A stretch of DNA of 64,000 nucleotides from Cordylochernes scorpioides (GCA_030710605.1 CP092879.1:27038854-27102853), one strand, 5' to 3'. Counted from the stretch's first letter, positions 12,316 to 22,877 are shown. The notes: generated from the letters alone by a model not told the origin. Made by a program: numbers and translations.

Positions 12316-13107
12316 TATATTGATCACTATCGCAACATCTTTTTATGGAATTTAATTATTATATCTGAAATTGAAAGGAAAAATTTTATTTTAACCCCCT
12401 TTCTTCCTTTGAAAGTAATAAAAAAGTATATAGGTCCATCAACCATTCGTATTTGGTAATGAAAAAATGACAAAAGAGATTGGGAGAGAGATATAATTAG
12501 GACATCTAAGGTGGGGATAATGAATGTCGGTGAGAAAAAAAAAGCGAAAGTGGATGTGTCATTTGGGAGTCAGGGCAATGCCAAAGGCATTGTTTGATGA
12601 AACGAGGTCTCAAATGCACAACCAGTTTCTCTTGCATTAAGATAAAGAAAAAAAATACTTCCTTGTGTTTACCTCTAGCATTTGTGGGTCACTGGGGTTT
12701 TTGCCCGAGGCTTTCGGGCTTCACCCCTGGCTTTGTTTGTCTCTGGAGGCAGATCTTTCTCCTCTTCACCCTCCTTTGTAGAGTTGGTCCATGTTGGAGA
12801 GGAATAAGAAGAACGTAAACACAGTTTGGGACCATAGTAACCAATTTATGGAAGAGAGGGAGAGGGGGGTAGATGATTGGCTTGGTAATCTGGAGGAATA
12901 GAATTACATGATCAGAGATGGCAGTACATCAATGCTCCCTCTGTAAATGAGATGCTATGGCGTACAGTGAGACTTATGCTAAGCACTGTTCACAAGAATC
13001 CGTGAATAATAGATGATTATTAATTTTATATAATTGCCTATAAAATTAATGAAAGAACTTATTCATTTATTATTATTTTAAATTCCCCATTAACTCTATT
13101 TCAAGTA
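12316..13107. other. No gene recognised
   Basis: Non-coding. The open frame at 12594-12818 contains no recognisable motif and was not accepted. Confidence 0.5.
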
Positions 13108-13285
13108 CAGTAGAATACCTCCTTGCAAAGGAACCTAATTGCAGAGCCAAAGTGTCCTTTAGGGGGAGATGTCCTCTTACCGGATAGTTGCTAAATAGTA
13201 AAAATGACGATTTTTTAAAATGAAAAAATGTTCTTTATAGAGAGATGTCTTCTAGTACTTGTGTCCTCTCATGGAAGTTCTACTG
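13108..13285. mobile_element. MITE-1 copy
   Basis: CAGTAGAATACCTCC at the left, GGAAGTTCTACTG at the right, TA-flanked, with the standard internal GTGTCCTTTAGGGGGAG block. Confidence 0.85.
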
Positions 13286-13570
13286 TATTATTAAAATGTG
13301 AGTGTTGAGCTAGTTGTAAAGGTTGCAGAGCACTGGTCTACATGCTCCTGGTGGATTTTAAATGTACATTTGTATATTTGATCTACTGATAATTGGGTTT
13401 TCAATTTTAACTTTCTGAGCAAGTAGTTGTCTAGGTGTAGTTTACCTATTTGTCCTTTTACCTTTTGTTTTCAATTGTTTCATAAAGGATTTGGTGTTGG
13501 AATACAGTGAAATGTGAAGAGAAGCTACTATCTAGTCAATTTTAGTGCAGATTGTGCACTATTGCATGTA

Positions 13571-13745
13571 CATTAGAACCTCCCTGAAAAGGACACCTAA
13601 TTGTAGAGCCAAAGTGTCCTTTAAAGAGAGATGTCCTCTTATCAGAGAGCTGCCAAATAATAAAAATGATAGTTTTTCAAATGAAAACTGTCCTTTGTAG
13701 AGAGGTGTCCTCTAGCAGGAGTGTCCTTTAATGGAGGTTCTACTG
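13571..13745. mobile_element. MITE-1 copy inside a dispersed repeat
   Basis: CATTAGAACCTCC to GGAGGTTCTACTG, TA on both sides (13569-13570 and 13746-13747). The flanks (AGTGCAGATTGTGCA on the left, TTGACAAGATGTCAA on the right) occur joined at a single TA at 37561-37593, which is an empty site. Confidence 0.9.
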
Positions 13746-13975
13746 TATTGACAAGATGTCAATGAAATTGTCTCTAGTCTCCATCCAAAGATAGAGGCAG
13801 CAGTGGGTGGCCAGGCAGAGTGACAAGAATGTCCATGCCATGTTATCCCATCCTTGCACTGTCATGCTCTGACCTCAAAATCTGCATTGAAGAGACTGAT
13901 GGTGGCCGACCACCTACCTGCTCTTTCTCTCTCTACAGCCAGCAGTTATAAAAGAGGATTGCTGGTTTTGACATC

Positions 13976-14020
13976 TTTTATTTTATTATCCCATTGTATA
14001 ATCATACAAGGTCACGGAGA
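13976..14020 (-). repeat. SINE-2 3' tail fragment
   Basis: ATTATCCCATTGTATAAT and ACAAGGTCACGGAG match the 3' part of the tRNA-Ala-derived SINE at 30601-30834, same orientation. Confidence 0.6.
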
Positions 14021-14097
14021 TTATATTCATAGATCAAATTCACAATTTGGTGAATCTGTATTGGCTCATGGCTTTCCCGGCAGACACCATCAAAAGT

Positions 14098-14150
14098 CTC
14101 AAAATTTACAAGCTTGATACCCTAATATGATTGAGTGGAGATAAGAAAGA
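14098..14150 (+). repeat. LINE C-type 3' tail fragment
   Basis: ACAAGCTTGATACCCTAATA then ATTGAGTGGAGATAAGAAAG. These are the last codons and tail of LINE C and its short derivatives. Confidence 0.75.
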
Positions 14151-14400
14151 AGACAATCTTGGTAGGGTTGTAATACAGTTCCTATCTTGAGGCTACCATG
14201 CATTCCAAGAGGTGCTCTGGTGAGGCCTCTTTGGTCCTGCAGATAGTGCATTGTGAGAAGACCTTTACACCATCCTGGAAGAGGAGTGGTCTTGTATGGC
14301 CAGTTTTGAGCCTGAAAATACAGATTACTGCCTGTTGGTTCATCCCACATTCCAGAATAGCTCCAAGCTTTTGGTTCAGATAGCAATGATGGTGCAGTAA
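14150..14400 (-). pseudogene. LINE C-like zinc-knuckle fragment
   Basis: The minus strand reads LKTGHTRPLLFQDGVKVF, then CTICRTKEASPEHLLEC, a C-x2-C-(x8)-H-x3-C knuckle as in LINE C, then a stop. The RNase H part is missing or unreadable. A different subfamily from the 7806-9520 copy. Confidence 0.75.
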
Positions 14401-14489
14401 CCAAAGGTAGTGGTATTACCTTTTTTTTTTTTGGGGAAGGAATTAGAGAAGCTTTCAGGCATACCCTTCTTTAACTAAATAAGAAAGTA

Positions 14490-14662
14490 ATACAGGGTAA
14501 TCAGACCAAATCCAAATAAATAATTAGTGTGTGACATTTCGGTAACAGTATTATTACCATCATCAGACAAAAGATTCAATGGTTACAATGCTGTTACCGA
14601 AACATCACATGCTATTTATTTATTTGGTCTTAATACCTTGTAGTTCTAATCTATAATCCAAA
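14490..14662. repeat. PLE-F1 fold-back copy with hammerhead-like core
   Basis: Arms GGTAATCAGACCAAATCC and TATTTGGTCTTAATACC with the family end ATCTATAATCCAAA. The left arm keeps a complete minus-strand hammerhead-like core (14530-14569). Confidence 0.82.
14530..14569 (-). ncRNA. Hammerhead-ribozyme-like motif, PLE-F1
   Basis: Minus strand order: stem I UGU, core CUGAUGA, one extra U, stem II GGUAAUA with UGUUACC (7 pairs, one G-U), GAA, AUGU (self-complementary with wobble), cleavage base C, stem I ACA. This matches a type I hammerhead with a minimal stem III, a form known from Penelope-like elements. The one-base insertion after the CUGAUGA box departs from the usual consensus, so activity is not certain. 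Confidence 0.6.
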
Positions 14663-14973
14663 CAGTAGGCTCTTTCTTTCTCTTACAAAGAGTGAAGAGC
14701 TGGCATAGATTTAGTTTGGAAAGAGGCAGTTGTATCAGGACCAAATGGAAGTGCAGGGAGGGAGGTCATTGTTTATCAGACTACTTTCACAAGGGTGGTA
14801 TTGACAGAGAGCTGCTGTGTAAATATAGCCTGACATTGCTAATGAGGAGGCCAATTATTGACTTGGTTAGATCCTCATCCCTTCTATAGCAACTCCCATT
14901 TCTACACTTTTTTTATAATTGAAATTTAGAAAAAAAAAAAGATAGTTAAACTTTTTTTTTTCCAATTCAAATA
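14663..14973. other. No gene recognised
   Basis: Short open frame at 14692-14889 has no recognisable motif. Nothing else seen. Confidence 0.4.
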
Positions 14974-15466
14974 CAGTTAAACCTGTCTATAGCGCCCCCT
15001 CTAAATAGCACCTTCCTCTCTATAGCATCCGATTTTATTCTTCTTTCTTATCTCCACACTGGGTGAAGTAGAATGCGTCTGCCTTTGTCATTAAGACTGG
15101 GAGCATTACTCAGTGGCAGGCCGACTTAGCTCCAAAAGAAATAGCTGCCTCTGACATGAGGAACAGACGCCATGTGCAGCCGCTCCTAACATGGAGTACA
15201 AACGCTGCTCATCCTGTATACCTGGATCAGGAGCCCTTACAGGGTACTATCAGCCGGGCCAGCTGAGCCCAGGTTTTTTAGTGAGCTTGTTATTGCTCCC
15301 CCTCCTCCTTTTTCATCCGCACTTGGGACCAGCAAAGGCGGAGTTAATCCGATTTTAAATACGTAGTATGATGCAATTTACATTAAAAGTGACCTGTCTA
15401 TAGCACCCCCTCTCTATAGCACCCTATTTTGGTGAGTCCCAACTACACTATAGACAGGTTTAACTA
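14974..15466. mobile_element. MITE-2 copy interrupted by a short retroposon
   Basis: TIR CAGTTAAACCTGTCTATAGC at the left and TAGACAGGTTTAACTA at the right, TA-flanked. The element is split by the insertion 15038-15346. Without it the MITE would be close to the usual 178 bp. Confidence 0.85.
15038..15346 (-). mobile_element. Short retroposon with LINE C-type tail, full insertion
   Basis: 309 bp, flanked by ATCCGATTTTA at 15027-15037 and 15347-15357 (11-bp target duplication) inside MITE-2. On the minus strand it starts TTAACTCCGCCTTTGCTGG and ends GTGGAGATAAGAAAGAAGAA. The clean boundaries define the complete unit: no ORF, no tRNA head, and the LINE C tail. Confidence 0.88.
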
Positions 15467-15483
15467 TATATTTTTTTCAAATA

Positions 15484-15642
15484 TAGTAGAACCTCCATGA
15501 GAGGACATCTCTTTACAAAGGACAGTTTTCATTTCCAAAATTACAATTTTTATTATTTAGCATCTCTCCTGTAAGAGGATACCTCTCCCTAAAGGATACT
15601 TTGGCTCTGCAATTAGGTGTCCTTTACAGGGAGGTTCTACTG
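15484..15642. mobile_element. MITE-1 copy, inverted orientation
   Basis: TAGTAGAACCTCCATGAGAG at the left and GGGAGGTTCTACTG at the right, TA-flanked, slightly shortened inside. Confidence 0.85.
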
Positions 15643-15861
15643 TACTTTACAGTGATAATGGTATAACATTTAAAATTATTAACCTGATGAGAGAATATAC
15701 TTTTGTACTTTTATATACTATTTATTTATAAAAACTTTCAATAAAGAATCAGCAACATTTAGCAAGTTTTGTGATATAATGAAAGGGTACCCATCCTGAT
15801 CATGCAACTGAATGTTTCTGATGGCCTTCTGTAATCTCTACGTTGAAAATATATCAACTAT

Positions 15862-15955
15862 CTGATAAGGCACAATATAGATTATAGATATATATAGATT
15901 TGGTCTTATTACCTGTGTTTCAAATATATAATCCATATTGTACCTTATTATGTAT
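15862..15955. repeat. PLE-F1 fragment
   Basis: TGATAAGGCACAATATAG, GATTTGGTCTTATTACC and TAATCCATATTGTACC are the family's end blocks; the ribozyme-like centre is absent. Confidence 0.65.
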
Positions 15956-16090
15956 AGGTACACTATATTAAAGATATAAAATTTCCCCACCAAAAATCTC
16001 CATACTTTTCTCTCCAACACAGAATCTTTCTTTGTCATGTTCCTAGGTAGCCTGCTGCTGTCATAAGAAAGTTTGATCTTATCATATATA

Positions 16091-16257
16091 CAATTCAACC
16101 TGTCTATAGCGCCCCCTCTTGGGACTGCCAAAATAGTGTTATAGAGAGGGGGTGCTATAGACAGGTCACTTTAATGTAAATCACATCGTACTACGTATTT
16201 AAAATCGGGCGCTATAGAGAGGAAGGCACTATTTAGAGCTATAGACAGGTTTAACTG
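16091..16257. mobile_element. MITE-2 copy
   Basis: CAATTCAACCTGTCTATAGC to GCTATAGACAGGTTTAACTG, TA-flanked. Same internal blocks as the 12138 copy, inverted. Confidence 0.85.
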
Positions 16258-16305
16258 TATATCATAATTTTATCATTTGATTCTAAGGTAATATGATTGA
16301 TTTAA

Positions 16306-16961
16306 NNNNNNNNNNNNNNNNNNNNNNNNNNNNNNNNNNNNNNNNNNNNNNNNNNNNNNNNNNNNNNNNNNNNNNNNNNNNNNNNNNNNNNNNNNNNNNN
16401 NNNNNNNNNNNNNNNNNNNNNNNNNNNNNNNNNNNNNNNNNNNNNNNNNNNNNNNNNNNNNNNNNNNNNNNNNNNNNNNNNNNNNNNNNNNNNNNNNNNN
16501 NNNNNNNNNNNNNNNNNNNNNNNNNNNNNNNNNNNNNNNNNNNNNNNNNNNNNNNNNNNNNNNNNNNNNNNNNNNNNNNNNNNNNNNNNNNNNNNNNNNN
16601 NNNNNNNNNNNNNNNNNNNNNNNNNNNNNNNNNNNNNNNNNNNNNNNNNNNNNNNNNNNNNNNNNNNNNNNNNNNNNNNNNNNNNNNNNNNNNNNNNNNN
16701 NNNNNNNNNNNNNNNNNNNNNNNNNNNNNNNNNNNNNNNNNNNNNNNNNNNNNNNNNNNNNNNNNNNNNNNNNNNNNNNNNNNNNNNNNNNNNNNNNNNN
16801 NNNNNNNNNNNNNNNNNNNNNNNNNNNNNNNNNNNNNNNNNNNNNNNNNNNNNNNNNNNNNNNNNNNNNNNNNNNNNNNNNNNNNNNNNNNNNNNNNNNN
16901 NNNNNNNNNNNNNNNNNNNNNNNNNNNNNNNNNNNNNNNNNNNNNNNNNNNNNNNNNNNNN
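16306..16961. other. Assembly gap (656 N)
   Basis: Run of N. Its length is not a round number, so it was probably sized from linking data. It lies 243 bases before the first visible FAR exon and could hold an upstream exon. Confidence 1.
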
Positions 16962-17204
16962 AGAGACATTTTTAAAATTCAACCTAAAATTGTAATCCCC
17001 TGTATCTTCTTGATCATTGAGATTGAGAGAGCTTATTATTGAATCATTTTTGATATGCTTCCAATGATCACAAGCTAGTTTGGATGATTCCTATAAAAGA
17101 ATGACGATATATTGAGTTATGTGCCAGAGATAAAATAACTTTCTGAATGAATGCTGTTTACCAACTAAGCTAGGGAAAGGATGAGACCCAGGTGTGTGGT
17201 GCAG

Positions 17205-17334
17205 GTTTGTGAAGATCTACAGCCGGCTCCACCGGGCGGAAGACACGCTCCACTTCTTCACCACTAACCAGTGGAGGTTTACCTCCAACAACGTAGTTGC
17301 CCTCTTTGACCGCCTCTCAGACTCTGACAAGAAG
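17205..17334 (+). CDS. FAR: Fatty acyl-CoA reductase, third-last coding exon (FAR_C domain)
   Basis: Fatty acyl-CoA reductases use NADPH to reduce acyl-CoA to fatty alcohols for waxes, pheromones and cuticle lipids, at the ER or peroxisome membrane. This exon encodes 43 residues from FVKIYSRLHRAED through LHFFTTNQWRFTSNNVVALF to RLSDSDKK. This is the start of the C-terminal 'Sterile' domain, with its typical FFTTNQW motif. The acceptor is GTGTGGTGCAG before G17205 and the donor is GTAAGG at 17335. Base 17205 completes a codon begun in an unseen upstream exon. The exon is GC-rich against AT-rich flanks. The frame joins exactly to the exon at 24535. The NADPH-binding domain is not in view. Confidence 0.93.
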
Positions 17335-17403
17335 GTAAGGAGTTCTCATTCCACTGTTTCAACACAAAAATATATCATTAGAATAGAGATCTTCCTCATT
17401 ATA

Positions 17404-17475
17404 AGGTCTCCTTAAAGGATTTTACTAGGTGTCCTTTACAGAAGGGGCTATCAAAATTAGGTTTCACTGTATGTG
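17404..17475. repeat. MITE-1 fragment
   Basis: AAGGTCTCCTTAAAGGA, GGTGTCCTTTACAG and GGTTTCACTGTA are degenerate MITE-1 blocks. Only part of the element remains. Confidence 0.5.
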
Positions 17476-17999
17476 AAATTTTGGTAACAGTCTTGTTAAC
17501 ATCTTAATGACCCTTGGCAGAGCTGACTGCTATAGGGCGCGTCCCCAGGTGGCGGATAGGGGAACGACCTTCAGATATGAAGGCCAGCTGCGAAACAAGC
17601 AGAATAACTCTGACGAATAAGCAGTCGCGGACCAACAGCAGCATTGTTGTAAGAGGAGTAGACCTCTTTAAAAATCCTGACTTCAACTGACCCAGTTGAT
17701 AGACATCAGCAAGGGTCCCACTCCAGGGATACGGAGGAGCTGCGTCTGTACTCATGTTAGAGTCGGCAGCAAAGGCGTCTGCTTCCATGTTAGGAACGGC
17801 CTCAAACTACAGGCAAAGTCAGACTTTCACCAAAGTGTGCCTGGATCATGGTGCCATGATCAACGAAAGCTGCACCCCTACACCCAATTCCATGAGATCA
17901 GATGTTGATTTGCATGCTGCATCGCCCGTCGCACAGAATAAACAGGGGCGCAGTCAGGACTTAGGTAGAGGGTTCTGTCCGATAAGTATAATACAGTCT

Positions 18000-20900
18000 C
18001 CACAAACTTCTAACTTTGCAGCTTCCAAGCAATTGAGAATTTTGCAGTGCAACATAAATGGATTGTGCTCAACAGCAACAAAAATAAAATTAGAAGAATT
18101 AATGGAAATAGCTGAAAAACAAAAGATACAAATTATAGCCCTACAGGAAACCAAATTAAATGAAAAGTACAATCTCAAATATAAAAACTATAATATCCTC
18201 AGAAAAGACAGAAATAAAGAAGGGGGTGGCCTTGCATTTTTAATCAAGAATTTGTACTATGAAGACATAGCCATTAATATTCCAAATACATCAGACCTCG
18301 AAGCTCAAGGTATCAAAGTCTACCTCAGTCAAAACAAAACCATCGACATATTCAATATGTAAAACAATACTTAAAGTTTCACCTCATAAGTTTCTTTTCT
18401 GTGAAAAATCAATATTTATTTCAAAGAGAAATATTTACTATTTCTAACTTTTTTGGATGAAGTATGAAAGGGTGAAAATATGAAGAGTAATGGCGAACGG
18501 AAAAATAAAAGTGTCCAGGGGCGGCAATCGAACCCACAACGTTCCGCCACAAAGTTAGAAATAGTAAATATTTCTCTTTGAAATAAATATTGATTTTTCA
18601 CAGAAAAGAAACTTATGCGGTGAAACTTTAAGTATTATTTTATAATCACACGCCGCAGTCCTTTATAATATTCAATATGTATCACCCACCAAACAATAAA
18701 CTTATTGACGATGGAACAATGGCTCAATTTCTTACAGACAACACTATTATTGTAGGTGACCTTAATGCCAAACATCAACTATGGGGATGTTCCATGCCAA
18801 ACCCAAGAGGCAAAATACTTTCAAACTTATTTGACGACAATGCCTTCATGTGCTTAAATAATGGGAATCCTACCCACCATTCTTACAGCTATAATACTGC
18901 ACAAGCACTTGATATAAGTTTCTCCAGTCCTGACATTTTCCACAAATGCAAATGGCAAATATTAAAAAGTATTGGAAGTGATCATTTGCCTATTTTGATA
19001 GAAATTAGCACCAAGACCAAAACCAACTCAATTAAAGAAAAATTCTGGAACTTCAAAAAGGCTAATTGGAATCTTTACCAGCAAAACACCAATGAAGACT
19101 TTAGAAAAGCACCCACTAGAATAAAAGATCTGGAACAAAATTGGATATCTTTCAAAAACACCATTATTAAAGCAGCCAAAGTTTCAATACCAAGAGGTAA
19201 TATTAAGAAATGGATTCCAAATTATACACACCAGGCTAAAGATATTCAAACACTTATAACTAAAAGAAATGAACTACAAAAAAAGTGCACCCAAAACCAA
19301 ACAAATTGTAGAACTGAACTGAACATTGTGAATGCAAAAATAAAAAGGTTATACGTAAATATGAAAAGGGAAAAATGGAAACAAACTTGTGAAAACCTGA
19401 ACCCAAGAAACCCAAATAAAACTTTGGCATTTGGCAAAACAAATTGACAGAGCCCAGCCACAAACTGAAAACACAAATATGATTAAGAATACAGATGGTA
19501 CCCCAGCAACTAATGACAAAAATGCTGCTAATCTTTTAGGTAATTCATATCAAATAAGTAGTAAAATCAAATTTGAAATAAAAGATAAGAAAGTTGAAAA
19601 AAAGGCCCGAAAGATTATTCATGGCTGTAAAAATTTCACCAGCATTCATAATATTTTCCATGAAAAAATCAATATGAAAGAGCTAGATTATGCATTAGAA
19701 AACACTGACCTAAACTAGACTCCTGGGCCAGATGGAATTCATGGCCAAATGATATCAAACTTGGGCAAAAATGGCAAAGAAATACTTCTTGATATTTTCA
19801 ATAACTCCTGGAAAACTGGAAAATTGCCTCAAGACTGGAAAACTGCAACAATAATTCCTATTAAAAAACTTGACAAATCTGCTGATGACCCAAAAAACTA
19901 TCGACCTATCTCCCTCAAAAGTATTTGCTGCAAATTAATGGAAAAAATTATACTCAGACGACTTACCTACCACCTTGACACAAGAAATCTCTTACCAGAA
20001 GAACAATATGGATTTAGGAAAGGACATGGGACAATAGACCAACTCTTATTTTTCACACAAAAGGTAAAAGATGCACAAAACAGAAAACCAACTAACCACA
20101 CCATAGCTGTTTTTTTAGACCTTACACAAGCTTTTGATAAAGTATGGAAAAACAAGTTAATTACAAAATTATACAAGCATTTCAAAATTGATGGAAAAGC
20201 TATCACTTGGATAAATGATTTCCTTAAAAATAGATACATCAGGGTCAAATATAATGGAACTCTATCTAAAACCTTCAAATTGTACCAAGGATTACCACAA
20301 GGATCAGTCCTTAGCCCAACTCTCTTCACCCTATTTATTGCAGGCATAGAATGGAGCAGTAATACTAACTGGAAAAAAGCTGAAAGGGATTTGAACAATA
20401 CTCTTCTCCACCTAGAAAAATTTGCTAATAAACATAAATTAGAATTTAACCCCCAAAAATCTGAAACCTGTCTTTTTACTACCGATAAGAAACTATACAA
20501 AATAAGGCCAAAAATTATTCTTAAAGAATAACAATTACAATATAATAAACATCCTAAATATCTTGGCTACACCCTCGATCCAGAAATTAACTCCAGTAAA
20601 CATATTGAAGAAGTTATTAGAAAAGGAAGAGACCGACTAAAAATCCTGAAATATATTTCAGGAAGAGAGTGGGGAGCCGATGCAACCACACTAAAATTAA
20701 CTTACACATCTCTAATTAGACCTATCCTGGAATATGGATATCAAATCTATGGTACAGCATCTGAAACAAATCTAAAATCACTGGAAAGGAATCAACTAAG
20801 TGCAGCTAGAATTATTACAGGTCTTCAAAATACCTGCCCCTAACGATATTGTACTTAACGAGGCAGACATTATGCCCTTAAAGGATAGAAGAACTAACAA

Positions 20901-21992
20901 TCTGCCAAAATATATTTAAAAAATCAAGAGTTATGGAAACAAACACAGAACTTCCAATTACATACTTAATTGGGAATCCAATCTAAGATTCAAAAAAGAA
21001 GGCCCTCTCCACCTGGCCAAAAGAAATGGATTTTTAAAATATAAAATAGAAAAAAATTATTTAGCAGAAAAAATTTCTCCATGCGAACCACTACAAAATG
21101 TTATTTTTAATGGCTCTTTAAATGAACCCATCAACAAAAAATGCCAAAATCCAGAATACTTAAAACAATTATCATTAGAAATAATTAATAACATTCCTAA
21201 AAATGCAATAACTATTTATACCGATGGTAGCAGAGACGAGCTAGGACACACTGGCAGTGGCTGTCTCATCAAAACCACAAATGGCATTGAGAAAATGAAC
21301 AGAAGAAACCCAGATTTTTGCTCAGTCTTCAGATCAGAACTTATAGCCATCTATGAAGCCTTAAAATCCATCAGAAATACTAATTATCAAGATATTTGGA
21401 TTCTTACTGATAGTAGAAGTGCCATACAACACTTGAGTCACACAGGGGAACTTAGAGACAAAGTAAGCAGGAACATAATTGGCTATCTCCAAAAACTCTC
21501 AAAAACCTCAAAAATTCACCTTCAATGGATACCCTCACATGTTGGAATTAAAGGAAATGAAGCTGCTGATGTGCTAGCGAAAAAAGGTACAAAAGAACCC
21601 TTGCCACAGAAAAATAAACTTACTTTTAAAGAAATAGAAACAGTAGCCAAAACAAAAATAAACAAGAACTGGAGGATCCCACCTAAGCACAGTTGGTACA
21701 GTGGAGTGAACCCAGGAGGAGCTCTGAACATCAGAAATAGACAGCATCAAACAACACTAACAAGATTTAGAACAGGCCACCTTAGCCATTGAAGATAGAA
21801 AATAATAACAAAATCTACCCCACTTGCCCAAAATGTAGCTTGTCACCTGCAGTTCCGGAACACATTTTGGCTTGCATTAGATGCACTAAACAGGACCTTT
21901 GGGAGAGGCCGCTGCTCATCATAAAACAGCTCGAGGAGCATGAACTCATGGAATTCGTGTCATCTTTACACAAGGGGATAAGAAACAACAAC
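18000..21992 (+). pseudogene. LINE B ORF2: endonuclease, RT without its active site, RNase H, zinc knuckle
   Basis: Endonuclease: LRILQCNINGLCS near 18030, QIIALQETKLNEKY near 18130, IIVGDLNAKHQLWGC near 18750 and IGSDHLPILIEI near 18975. RT: ATIIPIKKLDKSADDPKNYR near 19850, YGFRKGHGTIDQL near 20010, AVFLDLTQAFDKVW near 20105, and YQGLPQGSVLSPTLF near 20285. The next block is missing: the frame jumps from LFIAGIE to WSSNTNWKKAE at about 20351, deleting 18 codons that include FADD, as seen in the copy at 40511-43590. RNase H: IYTDGSRDELGHTGSG near 21220, DSRSAIQHLSHTGEL near 21410 and WIPSHVGIKGNEAADVLAKK near 21525. Zinc knuckle: CPKCSLSPAVPEHILAC near 21830. Several stops and shifts (19446, 19718, 20531, 20840). 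It cannot be active. Confidence 0.92.
18361..18667. mobile_element. Fold-back tRNA-derived element, inserted in LINE B
   Basis: 307 bp between direct repeats ATATTCAATATGT (18348-18360 and 18668-18680), splitting the LINE endonuclease frame after DIFNM. Arms: the left arm has AGTTTCACCTCATAAGTTTC and ATTTCAAAGAGAAATATTTA, and the right arm repeats both inverted. Between them lies a tRNA 3' half on the minus strand (GGGTTCGATT, then CCCCTGGACAC). Same family as 54075-54330 and 58575-59145. Confidence 0.88.
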
Positions 21993-22005
21993 AACATCTT
22001 AATGA

Positions 22006-22617
22006 GGCAGCTAGAAATATTTCGTATATTAATTACTAATTTGATCTAGTGATATTTATCTATAATTCAAGTTGTACCTCTTATTTAAGGTAAAACAAAT
22101 TTTCTCTTAATATTTTAATGTCACCACAACTGTGATAAATATAAATAGAAAGACTTAATCGTAAAACCTTCATCAAAATTATTTCATCCACTTCAAAGTT
22201 ATCCTCTTTTCCACAGCAATACCACCATTTTTCATAGCCTCGGAATATCTCTTCAGTCTTTTTTTTTTCTGGAACAGTTCTGAGCAAAAGCAACAATTTC
22301 TTTTCCATTGACTCAATGGGTTCAAAATGATGTTTGTGACATTGGATACTTAAGTAAGAGGAAAAGATAGCTCAGGAGAGTAATATTCAGTGAACTTGTG
22401 GCAGAAAATTTTAAACCAAAAAATGGCTAAAGGCTTGGTGTTTTGACACTTTTTGAACATAGAGCTTCTCTTAGTTGAGATATCCTGCAATGAGATGGCT
22501 GAATCAATAAAACTACTGGAAGCTGCGAGTGATGGTGACTAACAGGTCAAATTGGAGAATATTTGTCCAAATTGTCACCAAAAGTTGAATCCCACTTGAT
22601 GGACACTAACATCAGAT
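22006..22617. other. Intronic sequence, no feature
   Basis: Lies within the FAR intron. No repeat or open frame recognised. Confidence 0.5.
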
Positions 22618-22860
22618 GAAAGCACAATTTGGATTATAGATTATAATAAAAGAAAATAAGGCCTAATCCAAATAATTTATTAGTGTGTGACGTTTCGGCA
22701 ACAACATTGTCACCATCATCAGACAAAAGAATAAAAAAATATATATATATATATTTTTTTATTATTCTTTTGTCTGATGATGGTGACAATGTTGTTGCCG
22801 AAACTTCACACACTAATAAATTATTTGGATTAGGTCTTATTTTCTTTTATTTTAATCAGA
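22618..22860. repeat. PLE-F1 fold-back copy with two ribozyme-like cores
   Basis: Long inverted repeat around an AT-rich centre (22735-22765). Each arm contains TTAGTGTGTGA(CG/AG)TTTCGG and CATCATCAGACAAAAGAAT. The two hammerhead-like cores point outward: minus strand in the left arm, plus strand in the right arm. Confidence 0.88.
22686..22725 (-). ncRNA. Hammerhead-ribozyme-like motif, PLE-F1, best copy
   Basis: Minus strand: stem I UGU, core CUGAUGA, extra U, stem II GGUGACAA with UUGUUGCC (8 pairs with two wobbles), GAA, ACGU (a perfect palindrome that would pair between two copies), cleavage base C giving the classic GUC triplet, stem I ACA. The plus-strand partner at 22771-22810 has the same core but ACUU in place of ACGU, so its stem III is damaged. 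Confidence 0.68.
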
Positions 22861-22877
22861 TGAAATATATAACTTAA

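Larger units (their letters stand above)
17498..22005 (+). mobile_element. LINE B, full-length insertion with 13-bp target duplication
   Basis: Flanked by AACATCTTAATGA at 17498-17510 and 21993-22005 (up to three bases overlap the AAC-rich tail). The element body is 17511-21992. It has about 500 bases of GC-richer 5' leader starting CCCTTGGCAGAGCTGACTGC, then endonuclease, RT, RNase H and zinc-knuckle regions, then the tail GGGGATAAGAAACAACAAC. It is inserted in sense in a FAR intron. A fold-back element (18361-18667) interrupts it. Other LINE B pieces are at 25520-26135, 26163-26221, 29938-30185 and 40511-43590. RNase H plus APE-type endonuclease fits the I/Jockey group. Confidence 0.92.

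Noticed and set aside
12594-12818. 74-codon + strand open frame with hydrophobic residues
   Set aside because: No family motif and no splice or start context; composition follows local T richness.
13854-14117. 87-codon open frame on the + strand
   Set aside because: It overlaps a SINE-2 tail and a LINE C tail and has no motif.
16283-17042. Long open frames across the gap
   Set aside because: They consist of N.
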